Source: Dactylosporangium siamense
GTDB taxonomy: Bacteria; Actinomycetota; Actinomycetes; Mycobacteriales; Micromonosporaceae
Reading direction: 5' to 3'
Assembly: GCF_016862795.1 (NCBI RefSeq)
Contig: NZ_BONQ01000054.1
Coordinates: 1-64,000 of the forward strand
Length of the DNA: 64,000 nt
Every line of letters starts with the position of its first letter. Position 1 is the first letter of the stretch. Made by a program: the position numbers and the translations under genes. This document shows positions 10,105-18,401 of the stretch, piece after piece. The notes under the pieces were generated by a model that saw only the letters and a list, made by a program, of their open reading frames with translations, did not search any database and had not been told where the DNA came from.

Positions 10105-10581
10105 GTGCTGACCCCGCTGCGCCCGTCCGACGCCGACGCGATGGCCGACGTGCTCGGCGACGAGGCGCTGCACGGGTTCACCGGTGGCCATCCGCTCGGT
10201 GCTCTCGAGCTGCGCCGCCGGTACGAGCGGCTGGTGGCCGGCCCGGACGACCCGGACGAGTCGTGGCTGAACTGGATCGTGCGCCGGGCGGACGACGGGG
10301 CACCGATCGGCACGGTCCAGGCGACCGTGACCGGCCGGGCCGCCGAGATCGCCTGGGTCATCGGCGTGCCCTGGCAGGGGCACGGCTACGCCGGTGAGGC
10401 GGCGGCGGCGCTGGTGCGGTGGCTGCTCGATCGGGGTCTCGCGGTGGTCACCGCAAACATCCATCCGGACCATCACGCTTCGGCGGGGGTCGCGGCGCGG
10501 GCCGGCCTGTCCGTCACGGACGAGGAGGTCGACGGTGAGCGGGTGTGGCGCTCAAAGCCGCATTCCTCCGTTTTCCGGTAA
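10105..10581 (+). CDS. GNAT family N-acetyltransferase
   Basis: 158 residues. GNAT layout: RLVLTPLRPSDADAMADVLGD at the N-terminus, a central beta strand and the acetyl-CoA loop IGVPWQGHGYAGEAAAALVRWLL, then HPDHHASAGVAARAGL. Likely a RimJ/RimL-type acetyltransferase; substrate unknown. The start is uncertain: the family usually begins a few residues before RLVL, but in-frame codons upstream (back to a stop at 10057) contain no ATG, GTG or TTG, so GTG 10105 is the first standard start. Divergent from the VOC gene. Confidence 0.8.
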   Translation: MLTPLRPSDADAMADVLGDEALHGFTGGHPLGALELRRRYERLVAGPDDPDESWLNWIVRRADDGAPIGTVQATVTGRAAEIAWVIGVPWQGHGYAGEAAAALVRWLLDRGLAVVTANIHPDHHASAGVAARAGLSVTDEEVDGERVWRSKPHSSVFR

Positions 10582-10611
10582 TCGGGGGGATTTTCGGGCG
10601 ATCATGACGAG

Positions 10612-11892
10612 GTGAGCCAGGAAACGGGTGGGCCTGACGGCGATCACGTGGTCCACGTCGGCCGGCAGCCGATCTACGACCGTGACGGGGCGGTGGTCGC
10701 GCACGAGCTGCTGTTCCGGGCCGGAGCGACCGCCTCGACCGCGTCCCGCCGCGACGCGCACGCCACCGCCCGGGTGCTGGTCGCCGCGTTCACGGAGTTC
10801 GGGCTGGACGAGGTCGCCGGCGGCCGGGTCTGCTTCATCAACCTGACCCGGGACTTCCTCACCGGCCAGCTGCCGCTGCCCTTCGACTGCAGCCAGGCGG
10901 TCCTCGAGGTCCTGGAGACCACCGACGTCGACGAGGACGTCCTGGCCGGCGTGACCGCGCTCGCCGAGCAGGGGTACACGATCGCCCTGGACGACTTCGT
11001 GTTCGGCACCAGCCACGAGCGGCTGCTCGACATCGCCACCTACGTGAAGATCGACATGCTGGACGCCGACGAGGCAACCGTCCGCGCCACCGTCCTCAAC
11101 TGCCGGCTGCACGCCCACCTGCAGCTGATCGCGGAGCGCCTGGAGACCCCCGAGGCGCTCGACTTCGCGATGTCGCTGGGGTTCGAGTTCTTCCAGGGGC
11201 ACGTGCTGGGCCGCCCGCACGTCAGCTCGACCGTCGCCCTCGCCCCGTCCCGGCTCACCCGGCTGCGCATCATGGCCGCGCTCAGCGTCGATGACGTCGA
11301 CATCGACGGGCTCGTCGACCTCGTCGGCCAGGACGCGGCCCTGAGCCTGCGGCTGCTGCGCGCCACGAACGCGGCATCCTTCGGCCTCAACCGCACCGTG
11401 TCGTCGATCCGCGACGCGGTCGTGGCGCTCGGCCTGACCCGGCTGCGCCAGTGGGTGACGCTGATGCTGGTCGCGGACATCACCGAGGCCGACCCGGAGC
11501 AACTCAGCCAGCTGCTGATCCGGGCCCGGTGCTGCCAGCTGCTCGCCGAGGCCGCGGCGCTGCCGGGCGAGCCCGCCTACATCGGCGGGCTGCTGTCGGC
11601 CGTCGCCGACCTGTTCGGCGAGCCGACCGACCGGGTCCTCAACGGCGTGCCGCTGGACCAGACCCTCACCGACGCGCTCCTCGCCGGCACCGGCCCGCTC
11701 GGCGAGGTCCTCGCCACCGTGCGCGCGTATACGGCGCCGGGCGCGGCACCGGCCGCGGCGAGCGTCACGGAGGATCCGGCGGCCCTCGCGTCGCTGTACC
11801 TGACCGCCGTGCGCTGGGCGAACAGCACCCTGAGCGACCTGTCCGCCGAGCTGCGCCACCCCGAACCGGACCCGGCACCCCAGCGGCACTGA
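10612..11892 (+). CDS. EAL-HDOD signalling protein (YuxH type)
   Basis: 426 residues from GTG 10612. Residues about 15-205 are an EAL-like domain (HVGRQPIYDRDGAVVAHELL, TIALDDFVFG, TYVKIDMLD, LIAERLETPEALDFAMSLGFEFFQG). The canonical EAL reads ELL here and conserved metal-site positions are altered, so c-di-GMP hydrolysis is doubtful. Residues about 210-410 are an HDOD domain (DIDGLVDLVGQDAALSLRLLRATNAASFG, then SIRDAVVALGLTRLRQWVTLML). Family knowledge: EAL-HDOD proteins are usually regulatory binders in stress or motility circuits. It converges on otsA with 6 bases between the stops. Confidence 0.88.
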   Translation: MSQETGGPDGDHVVHVGRQPIYDRDGAVVAHELLFRAGATASTASRRDAHATARVLVAAFTEFGLDEVAGGRVCFINLTRDFLTGQLPLPFDCSQAVLEVLETTDVDEDVLAGVTALAEQGYTIALDDFVFGTSHERLLDIATYVKIDMLDADEATVRATVLNCRLHAHLQLIAERLETPEALDFAMSLGFEFFQGHVLGRPHVSSTVALAPSRLTRLRIMAALSVDDVDIDGLVDLVGQDAALSLRLLRATNAASFGLNRTVSSIRDAVVALGLTRLRQWVTLMLVADITEADPEQLSQLLIRARCCQLLAEAAALPGEPAYIGGLLSAVADLFGEPTDRVLNGVPLDQTLTDALLAGTGPLGEVLATVRAYTAPGAAPAAASVTEDPAALASLYLTAVRWANSTLSDLSAELRHPEPDPAPQRH

Positions 11893-11898
11893 GCCGGG

Positions 11899-13281
11899 TC
11901 AGGCCAGGGCGGCGAGGAACTCGCGGGCCCAGTGGTCGACGTCGTGGGCCTGGACGCGGGCGCGCATCCGGCGCATCCGCACGGCGCGGTCGTCCGGTGG
12001 GGCGTCCAGCGCGGCGACGATCGCGCGCTTGAGGTCCTCGACGTCGTGCGGGTTCACCACGAAGGCGTCGTCGAGCTCGGCGGCGGCGCCGGTGAACTCG
12101 CTGAGCACGAGCGCGCCCTGCTCGTCCCGGCGGGCGGCGACGAACTCCTTGGCCACGAGGTTCATGCCGTCCCGCAGCGGGGTGACGAGCATGACGTCGG
12201 TCGCCAGGTACAGCGCGACCAGCTCGGCCGGTGAGCGCGACTGGAACAGGTAGTGCACCGGGACCCGCCCCACGGCGCCGAACTCGCCGTTGATCCGGCC
12301 GACCTCGCGCTCGACGCGCTCCCGCAGCTGCTGGTACTGCGCGACGCGCATCCGGCTGGGGGTGGCGACCTGCACGAGCACGACCTCGTCGTTGGAGACC
12401 ACGCCCTCGGCGAGCAGCTCGCCGAACGCCTCGACGCGCTGCTCGATGCCCTTGGTGTAGTCGAGGCGGTCGACGCCGAGCAGCAGCCGCCGGTCGCCGC
12501 CGAGCTCGGCGCGCAGCCGGTCCGCTTCCCGCTGGACGTCGGGGTCGGCGGCGAGGCGGTCCGTCTCGGCCACGTCGATGGAGATCGGGAAGGCCTGGGC
12601 GACCACGGTGCGTCCCTCGTAGGCGACCCGGTCGTCGTCCGGTTCGAGGCCGAGCAGCCCGGCGGCGAGCTGCAGGAAGTTCTGTGCCGCGTGGGGGCGC
12701 TGGAACCCGACCAGGTCGGCGCCGAGCAGCCCGCGCAGCAGTTCGGCCCGCCGGGGCAGCTGCATGAACAGCTCCACCGGAGGGAACGGGATGTGCAGGA
12801 AGAACCCGATGCGCAGGTCCGGCCGCAGCGCCCGCAGCATCGCCGGGACGAGCAGCAGCTGGTAGTCGTGCACCCACACGGTGGCACCGTGGGCCGCGAC
12901 CTCGGCGGTGGCCTCGGCGAAGCGGCGGTTCACCGAGTCGTACGCCTGCCGCCACGGTCGCCGGTGCACGGGCGGCTCGACGAGATCATGGAACAGCGGC
13001 CAGATGGTCGAGTTGGACTGGCCCTCGTAGTAGCGGTCGACGTCCTCGGCGCTCAACGGCACGGGGCGCAGCTCGATCCCGTCGACCTCCTGCGGGCCGG
13101 TGTCGTCGTCGGGCGCGCCGGTCCAGCCGACCCAGGCGCCGCCGGAGCTGCGCACGATCGGTTCGAGGGCGCTGACCAGCCCGCCCGGGCTGCGGGTCCA
13201 GTGCTGCTCGCCGTCGTCGCCGACCGTGCGGTCCACGGGGAGCCGGTTGGCCACCACGACGAACTCGTAGCCGTCGGCCAT
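11899..13281 (-). CDS. otsA: Alpha,alpha-trehalose-phosphate synthase (UDP-forming)
   Basis: 460 residues, the usual OtsA length. GT20 features: FVVVANRLPVDR at the N-terminus with the SPGGLVSALEP glycine loop, WVHDYQLLLVPAMLR, the IGFFLHIPFPP segment, LLGVDRLDYTKGI, and the C-terminal DGMNLVAKEFVA plus VLSEFTGAA nucleotide-sugar motif. The enzyme joins UDP-glucose and glucose-6-phosphate to make trehalose-6-phosphate in the cytoplasm, for stress protection. No otsB phosphatase gene is adjacent. The alpha-glucan-type hydrolases nearby suggest a storage-sugar neighbourhood, but they are not in one operon with it. Confidence 0.95.
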   Translation of the reverse strand: MADGYEFVVVANRLPVDRTVGDDGEQHWTRSPGGLVSALEPIVRSSGGAWVGWTGAPDDDTGPQEVDGIELRPVPLSAEDVDRYYEGQSNSTIWPLFHDLVEPPVHRRPWRQAYDSVNRRFAEATAEVAAHGATVWVHDYQLLLVPAMLRALRPDLRIGFFLHIPFPPVELFMQLPRRAELLRGLLGADLVGFQRPHAAQNFLQLAAGLLGLEPDDDRVAYEGRTVVAQAFPISIDVAETDRLAADPDVQREADRLRAELGGDRRLLLGVDRLDYTKGIEQRVEAFGELLAEGVVSNDEVVLVQVATPSRMRVAQYQQLRERVEREVGRINGEFGAVGRVPVHYLFQSRSPAELVALYLATDVMLVTPLRDGMNLVAKEFVAARRDEQGALVLSEFTGAAAELDDAFVVNPHDVEDLKRAIVAALDAPPDDRAVRMRRMRARVQAHDVDHWAREFLAALA

Positions 13282-13345
13282 CAGGGAATCTCCACACCCC
13301 TGGGGTACCTCACCCGGCGCGCGGGAAACCGTATCCGGGGAGGAA

Positions 13346-13981
13346 TCACGCCGCGCGGAGGGCGAACAGCACCGCGCCGGGGGCCGCCTGGTCGGGGTCC
13401 AGCAGCAGTTGCGCCTCGATGGTGAACCCGGCGTCGCGCAGCCAGGACGCGACCTGCTCGGGACGGCGGCGGTGGACGTGGACCCGCATCGGGTGCCCGC
13501 CGTACCCCTCCGTCTTCAGGCGCGACCCGTGGCCGGCATGGAACCCGACCAGCAGTGGGGCGCGGGGCCGCAGCACCCGCCGGAAGCCGTCGAAGACGGC
13601 CGGGATCACGGCGTCGGGGATGTGCACCAGCGACCAGAAGGCGAGCAGCCCGGCGACCGACGCGTCGGGCAGGTCGAGGTCGGTCATCGAGCCCACCTCG
13701 AACCGGATGCCCGGGTGGTCCCGCCGGGCGATGTCGACCATCGCCGGCGACAGGTCGATGCCGAACGCGTCGACGCCCAGCTCGTGCAGGTAGGCGGTGA
13801 CGTGCCCGGGGCCGCAGCCGACGTCGGCGACCCGGCCGACGCCGACCTGGCCGGCGAACAGTTTCAGGGCGGCACGCAGGTAGGGCTCGCCGGTCAGCGC
13901 GTCGCGCAGCTGGCCGGCGTAGCTCTCCGCCACCGTGTCGTAGGACGTTCGGGTGTCCGCCAGCCAGTCATCCTCGCTCAT
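13346..13981 (-). CDS. Class I SAM-dependent methyltransferase
   Basis: 211 residues. SAM-binding motif I VADVGCGPGHVTAYL, motif II DAFGIDLSPAMVDIARRDHP, motif III MTDLDLPDASVAGLLAFWSLVHIPD, then a Rossmann C-terminal half (FRRVLRPRAPLLVGFHAG). This is the small-molecule ubiE/COQ5-like methyltransferase type. The substrate cannot be inferred. It lies 64 bases upstream of otsA on the same strand. Confidence 0.9.
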   Translation of the reverse strand: MSEDDWLADTRTSYDTVAESYAGQLRDALTGEPYLRAALKLFAGQVGVGRVADVGCGPGHVTAYLHELGVDAFGIDLSPAMVDIARRDHPGIRFEVGSMTDLDLPDASVAGLLAFWSLVHIPDAVIPAVFDGFRRVLRPRAPLLVGFHAGHGSRLKTEGYGGHPMRVHVHRRRPEQVASWLRDAGFTIEAQLLLDPDQAAPGAVLFALRAA

Positions 13982-14006
13982 GGAACTGCACCGTATCGCA
14001 GGCCTT

Positions 14007-14036
14007 ATTGCACATTAGTTGCAATTACAGAATACT
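14007..14036 (+). promoter_or_regulatory. Sigma70-like promoter overlapping a TTGCA dyad operator
   Basis: TTGCAC (14008-14013) and AATACT (14031-14036) are separated by 17 bases, a good -35/-10 pair that would start transcription at about 14043-14045, that is at the ATG of the GNAT gene (leaderless). The dyad ATTGCA (14007-14012) / TGCAAT (14020-14025) overlaps the -35 box, resembling a repressor operator of the MarR type. Seen in sequence; the regulator is not identified. Confidence 0.6.
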
Positions 14037-14044
14037 GGCATCCC

Positions 14045-14563
14045 ATGGGGCACGAAGATCCAGTCGAGGTCGTCGATGCGGCCGGGTTCCTCGCGGCGGG
14101 CGACGAGTTGGCCCGCCTCTACGCGGCGGTGTTCGGCGGGCCGCCGTGGAACGAGCCGCCGGAGCGCGCCGAGGCGTTCCGGGCCACCCTGCCCGGCGAG
14201 GCCGCGCGGCCGGGGTTCCGCGCCGCGTTCAGCCGGGACGGCGGCGGCGCCCTGGCCGGATTCGCCTACGGGTTCACGACCGCCGAGCCCTTCCCGAGCG
14301 GGCGCAGCTACGACGAGGTCCGGGTCGCGCTCGGCGCGGGCACCGGGGAGTTGTCGGGCACGTTCGAGGTGATGGAGCTGGCGGTCCACCCGGCCGCGCG
14401 CGGCGGCGGGCACGGCCGGCGGCTCCTCGCCGCCGTCGTCGGCGACCGGCCCGCGTGGCTGCTCACCGCCGAGCACGCCGAGGGCACGGTCGCGTTCTAC
14501 GACCGGCTGGGCTGGCGGCGACTGGGCAGCGCGAACGGCATCCTCGTCTACACCGCCCCCTGA
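14045..14563 (+). CDS. GNAT family N-acetyltransferase
   Basis: 172 residues from ATG 14045, likely translated from a leaderless mRNA. A substrate region (ELARLYAAVFGGPPWNEPPERAEAF) precedes the GNAT core: FEVMELAVHPAARGGGHGRRLLAAVV is the acetyl-CoA loop (RGGGHGRRL) and TVAFYDRLGWRRLG is the C-terminal strand-helix. Substrate unknown. Divergent from the methyltransferase gene and convergent with the DUF4184 gene. Confidence 0.87.
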   Translation: MGHEDPVEVVDAAGFLAAGDELARLYAAVFGGPPWNEPPERAEAFRATLPGEAARPGFRAAFSRDGGGALAGFAYGFTTAEPFPSGRSYDEVRVALGAGTGELSGTFEVMELAVHPAARGGGHGRRLLAAVVGDRPAWLLTAEHAEGTVAFYDRLGWRRLGSANGILVYTAP

Positions 14564-14603
14564 TCCGCGCGGCCCGGCCCCTCCGACTGCGCAGGCCGGC
14601 CGC

Positions 14604-14643
14604 CTCAGTCCACCGGACGCGGGCTCAGTCCACCGGACGCGGG
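14604..14643. repeat. Two exact 20-bp tandem copies containing the stop codon of the DUF4184 gene
   Basis: Units 14604-14623 and 14624-14643 are identical (CTCAGTCCACCGGACGCGGG). The second unit holds the true stop (TCA at 14625-14627) and last codons of the minus-strand gene. The first repeats them downstream, giving a second copy of the Pro-Val-Asp-stop end. One of six stop-containing tandem repeats at convergent junctions in this window. Confidence 0.9.
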
Positions 14644-15353
14644 GCGAGGGAGCCGAACGCCGTCCGTCTGGCGAACCAGGATCTGGCCGCATACGCGAAC
14701 GACGCGGCGAGCAGACCGGCGGCGACCGCGCACATCAACCGGGTCAGGCTGGTGTGGACCAGACCCGCCGCCGGCAGGAACGGGACCGTCGCGGCGGCCG
14801 CGAGGGTGACGGCGACGGCGACCGTCCAGAACAGTCCCAACCGGCGGCGCACCGGCGGCGGTTCACCGTGCCATTGGCGCACCAGTCGCCCCCGGCCGAT
14901 GACCACGACGACCGCGAGCAGACCGGCCGCGCCGAGGACGTGCATCACGTACTCCGACACGGGCACGACCGCCTCGAGCCGGTCCAGCGCGAGGTGGCTG
15001 GCCGCGCCGATCAGCGCCGATGACACGACGACCCGCCACCCGGGCCGGAACCGGCCGATCGCGCCGTAGTCGGCCAGCGCCAGGGGCCGCCAGGTCGGCA
15101 GGTGCGCCGCCACCACCGGTGTGACGCGGCGGATCAGCCAGGTCGCGGCGAGGGTGACCGGCAGGCACCACAGGACCAGGCCGAGGACCTGGTGCGACAG
15201 CGGCCAGACCGGCAGCCCGGAGCCGTCGAGGGCATACGCGAGGTCCGGCGCCGTCGACCCGATCACGAGCGCGATCTCGTCGAACCAGCGCGGCCGCCAC
15301 AGCTTCAACGGCAGCACGGCGGCGGGATGGGTCGGAAACGTCAGGGGCACCAC
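14625..15353 (-). CDS. DUF4184 family integral membrane protein
   Basis: 242 residues starting VPLTFPTHPAAVLPLKLW, which matches the DUF4184 opening (PFTLSHPAAVLPL-like), then LVIGSTAPDLAYAL and SHLALDRLEAV. About six hydrophobic segments are visible (for example VLGLVLWCLPVTLAATWLI and VLGAAGLLAVVVVIG). The family resembles membrane-bound metal-dependent hydrolase-like proteins with conserved His and Asp, but no function is established. The gene ends inside an exact tandem duplication. Confidence 0.8.
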   Translation of the reverse strand: MVPLTFPTHPAAVLPLKLWRPRWFDEIALVIGSTAPDLAYALDGSGLPVWPLSHQVLGLVLWCLPVTLAATWLIRRVTPVVAAHLPTWRPLALADYGAIGRFRPGWRVVVSSALIGAASHLALDRLEAVVPVSEYVMHVLGAAGLLAVVVVIGRGRLVRQWHGEPPPVRRRLGLFWTVAVAVTLAAAATVPFLPAAGLVHTSLTRLMCAVAAGLLAASFAYAARSWFARRTAFGSLAPRPVD

Positions 15354-15405
15354 CGCGACGGTAACGGCAAACCGTGCGGGCCGGGTGCCCCCGCCGTGGA
15401 GATCG

Positions 15406-15426
15406 TGTGACGGCCCTCATGTCACA
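15406..15426. promoter_or_regulatory. Dyad TGTGAC/GTCACA between divergent genes
   Basis: TGTGAC (15406-15411) and GTCACA (15421-15426) form a perfect 6-bp inverted repeat with 9 bases between, placed between the starts of the DUF4184 gene (15353) and the SDR gene (15486). The half sites resemble CRP/FNR-type sites, but the spacing is longer than the usual TGTGA-N6-TCACA, so the cognate regulator is unknown. Confidence 0.4.
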
Positions 15427-15485
15427 GCCGGCCGCCCCGCCACGTCTGGTGTCTGGTCGTACGAACCGAACAACAGGGAGCGGAC

Positions 15486-16232
15486 ATGAAGATCGCGTTG
15501 GTCACCGGGGCGAACAAGGGCATCGGCCGGGCGGCCGCGGAGCAGCTCGCGGCGCTGGGCATGACGGTGCTGATCGGCGCCAGGGATCCGCACCGCGGCG
15601 AGCAGGCCGCCGCCGCGCTCCGGGAGCGGGGCGCGGACGTGCACGCGCTCGTCCTGGACGTCACCGACCGGGCCGGCGTGCAGGCGGCCGCGGCGCGGAT
15701 CGAGGAGCGTCACGGCCACCTCGACGTGCTCGTCAACAACGCCGGCATCACCGGCTCCGGGCAGGTCTCACCCCAGGACGCCACGGACCAGATCCCGAGC
15801 TCCGTCGACCTGGACCTGGTCCGGGCGGTGTTCGAGACCAACGTCCTCGGCGTGATCGCGGTGACGAACGCCATGCTGCCGCTGCTGCGGCGGTCACCGG
15901 CGCCACGGATCGTCAACGTCAGCAGCCACGCCGCGTCGCTGACCCTCACCGGCAACCCGGACGGCCCGTTCTCGGCGCTGCTGCCGTCGGCGGCGTACAC
16001 CCCTTCGAAGGCCGCACTGAGCGCGCTGACCGTGCAGTACGCCAACGAACTGCGCAAGGACGGCATCCTCGTCAACGCCGCGGCGCCCGGCTTCGTCGAC
16101 ACGGACAGCAACAACCACACGGGATTCCTCACCCCCGCGCAGGGCGCCGCGGTCGTGGTGTGCCTGGCGACGCTCGGCGAGGACGGCCCGACCGGCGGCT
16201 TCTTCAGCGCGGACGGACCGGTACCGTGGTGA
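15486..16232 (+). CDS. Short-chain dehydrogenase/reductase (SDR)
   Basis: 248 residues with a CAGGGAG ribosome binding site. Classical SDR motifs: TGANKGIGRA (cofactor loop), DVLVNNAG, catalytic Ser in RIVNVSSHAAS, and YTPSKAA for the Tyr-x-x-x-Lys pair. An arginine after the second strand (GARDPHRGE) favours NADP(H). Resembles carbonyl-reductase-like SDRs of actinomycetes; substrate unknown. The GNAT gene follows 37 bases downstream on the same strand. Confidence 0.92.
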   Translation: MKIALVTGANKGIGRAAAEQLAALGMTVLIGARDPHRGEQAAAALRERGADVHALVLDVTDRAGVQAAAARIEERHGHLDVLVNNAGITGSGQVSPQDATDQIPSSVDLDLVRAVFETNVLGVIAVTNAMLPLLRRSPAPRIVNVSSHAASLTLTGNPDGPFSALLPSAAYTPSKAALSALTVQYANELRKDGILVNAAAPGFVDTDSNNHTGFLTPAQGAAVVVCLATLGEDGPTGGFFSADGPVPW

Positions 16233-16269
16233 CGCCGAGCCCGGCCGACGAGAGGGACGCCGCACCGCC

Positions 16270-17007
16270 ATGACGATCGCACTGGCCGAGGCGCCGCTGC
16301 GCCAGGCCCGCAACTCCGCCGCCTTCTGGACCGCCACCGGCGTCGCCCGCGGCCACGAGGTGATCCGCCACCCGGGTTTCCTCGCCGTCGCCGGCGACGA
16401 GCGCGCGGGCCTGCGGATCCTGATCCAGGACGACGGGCTCGACGCCGGCGCGGTCGCCGACCTCACCGACCTGGCCGGCCGCGCCAAGGGGCCGGTGGAC
16501 GTCGAGGACCCGTTCAGCTCGACCGACCTGAGCCACCTGGGGATGCGCACCTGGCAGATGCCGGTCATGCTGCGCGGGCCCGGCCCGGTGGACGCACCGG
16601 CGATGACCGTGGCGAAGGTGCGCGACGAGGAGGACCTGCACGCCGCCGAGCAGGCCGTGATCGCCGGGTTCGAGCTGACCCGGTTCGAGCCCTTCCGCGG
16701 CGGCGAGCTGTTCCCGCCGGCGCTGATCGAGCAGCCGGGGGTGGACGTGTTCGTGGCGCGGCTCGACGGTGCGGTCGCCGGGGCCTGCGTGACCGTCGTG
16801 GCGGACGGGTTCGGCAGCCATTACTGGGTCGGCACCCCGGCGGCGTTCCGCTCCCGTGGGGTCGGGCGGGCGATCATGCTCGGCTCCCTCGCCCCGCTGG
16901 TGGACCTGCCGGTCACGCTCACCGCCTCGCGGCTGGGCCGGCCGCTGTACGAGTCCCTCGGCTTCACCGCCGCGGCGCCGGCTACCTGGTGGTCGTCGTC
17001 CCGCTGA
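16270..17007 (+). CDS. GNAT family acetyltransferase
   Basis: 245 residues. The C-terminal half is a GNAT fold: EEDLHAAEQAVIAGFEL, VFVARLDGAVAGACVTVVADG, and acetyl-CoA loop AAFRSRGVGRAIMLGSL followed by LYESLGFTAAA. The N-terminal 100 residues (LRQARNSAAFWTATGVARGHEVIRH) are an extra domain seen in two-part GNAT proteins. Its 3' end overlaps the end of the convergent gene by 26 bases. Confidence 0.82.
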   Translation: MTIALAEAPLRQARNSAAFWTATGVARGHEVIRHPGFLAVAGDERAGLRILIQDDGLDAGAVADLTDLAGRAKGPVDVEDPFSSTDLSHLGMRTWQMPVMLRGPGPVDAPAMTVAKVRDEEDLHAAEQAVIAGFELTRFEPFRGGELFPPALIEQPGVDVFVARLDGAVAGACVTVVADGFGSHYWVGTPAAFRSRGVGRAIMLGSLAPLVDLPVTLTASRLGRPLYESLGFTAAAPATWWSSSR

Positions 17008-17689
17008 GCCCGTACCACCACGACTCGCACTCGTCGCCCATGGCTTCGACCTCCTCGTCGGACGGTCGGCGGCCGGGCGGCACCGGCACCGAGAGCGCGT
17101 CGGTCCGCAGGGCGATCTCCCGCAGTTCTTGGACAGCGGGGATCGCCCTGAGCTCCTCGACGCCCACCCCGAGGCCAACGAGGATGCCGCTGCCGAGTGT
17201 GTACCACAGTGCGATCAGCTCACGGTCGCCGGCACGCTCGGCCGCGGCGGCGACGGCCAGCACCGCGTCGATGAGGGCGACCGGGCGTGGCGCGACGGCG
17301 TCCGAACCGGTGAGCCGCCCGGCGTCGACCATGCGCCGCCACAGGTCGGTGCCGGCGTCGCAGTACAGCAGCGGCGGGTCGACGTAGCCGTCCTCCAGCT
17401 CGGTGTCGTACCCGTCGAAGTCCTCGGCGTCCTCGTCGAACGTGCGCAGCGCCGTGTACTGCGTCAGCGCGTCGAAATACGCCCGCCGCCGTGGGTAGTC
17501 GGGGTGCTGGTCGAGCGGGAACCGGTAGACGAACCGGCGCCGCACCAGCAGCTCGATCCCACGGAAGTGCGTCATCGAACCGTCGTGCTGCCGCTGGAAC
17601 GCGAACAACGCCGGCAGCAGGTCCCGCAGCCGGTCGTCGTCGTGCGCGTCCAGCAGGCACACCGATTCCCACACCAGATCGTCGAACAC
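16982..17689 (-). CDS. Conserved-looking acidic protein of unknown function
   Basis: 235 residues. Not recognised. It is rich in acidic and aromatic residues (MFDDLVWESVCLLDAHDDDRL, FDEDAEDFDGYDTEL) and mainly helical by appearance, with no signal peptide or membrane segment. It starts 4 bases after the stop of the upstream 17694-18374 gene, so the two are a coupled pair. The acidic character and pairing resemble immunity-type genes, but this is only a suggestion. Confidence 0.65.
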   Translation of the reverse strand: MFDDLVWESVCLLDAHDDDRLRDLLPALFAFQRQHDGSMTHFRGIELLVRRRFVYRFPLDQHPDYPRRRAYFDALTQYTALRTFDEDAEDFDGYDTELEDGYVDPPLLYCDAGTDLWRRMVDAGRLTGSDAVAPRPVALIDAVLAVAAAAERAGDRELIALWYTLGSGILVGLGVGVEELRAIPAVQELREIALRTDALSVPVPPGRRPSDEEVEAMGDECESWWYGLSGTTTTR

Positions 17690-17693
17690 GCCC

Positions 17694-18374
17694 TCAGCCT
17701 TGCGTGATCAGCAGCGGCCGGCCTTCGCGGGCCCACTGCACGGCGAGCCGGTTGTCGACCCGGTGATCGTCGCCGTAGAGCCCGGCGACGAAGGTGGCCG
17801 GCACCTCGGCGCGGCTCAGCGTGATGGCCGTCCAGCCCCAGCCGGTCTCTTCGACGTCGTCGCCGGTGTGTCCGGCGCCTTCCGGCAGCGTCGCGTAGCG
17901 GCGGCACAGCACGTGGCCGGTGTTGTTGACGTTGAGGTCGCCCTCGTCGGAGATGATGATCGGGCAGTTGGTGCGGCCGGCCACGGACAGGGTGCCGTCG
18001 GTGGTGGCGAAGTCGATGAGCCGGGTGACCGTGGCATTCTGATACACGAACAGCATCGTCGCGTCCAGGGTGACCACGTCGGCCCGCAGCGCACCGGTCA
18101 CCATGAGGGCGAAGCTCGCCTCGGCGTCCTCGTCGAGGGCGAGGGTGCCGTCGACGGTGAGGTCGCCGTCGATCACGAACGCGATGAGCCCGTCGTCCAG
18201 GTCTGCGTCCGCGGCGCGGAACAGCTGCCCGCCGGTCCAGTCGCCGCCGATGTGGAGGTCGCCCGTGAAGACGTAGGCGGTGTCGAAGCCCGCGTCGAAC
18301 CGCTCGAACCTGGTCAGCCGCAGCGCCGCGTCGGCATCCTCGAAGGGCACCCTCGCCCATGATCCTGTGCTCAC
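17694..18374 (-). CDS. Repetitive beta-strand (bactofilin/beta-helix-like) protein of unknown function
   Basis: 226 residues. After an N-terminal 35 residues, the protein shows a run of short hydrophobic strands with D-G-D/L-x-V spacing (GDLHIGGDWTGGQLF, VIDGDLTVDGTLALDED, GALRADVVTLDATMLFV, GRTNCPIIISDEGDLNV), the pattern of a right-handed beta-helix or polymer-forming bactofilin-like protein. No signal peptide. It is the first gene of a two-gene unit and is divergent from 18402-18830. Function unknown. Confidence 0.6.
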   Translation of the reverse strand: MSTGSWARVPFEDADAALRLTRFERFDAGFDTAYVFTGDLHIGGDWTGGQLFRAADADLDDGLIAFVIDGDLTVDGTLALDEDAEASFALMVTGALRADVVTLDATMLFVYQNATVTRLIDFATTDGTLSVAGRTNCPIIISDEGDLNVNNTGHVLCRRYATLPEGAGHTGDDVEETGWGWTAITLSRAEVPATFVAGLYGDDHRVDNRLAVQWAREGRPLLITQG

Positions 18375-18401
18375 GCCGGGTCACGCTATACGATCGCCGG
18401 C

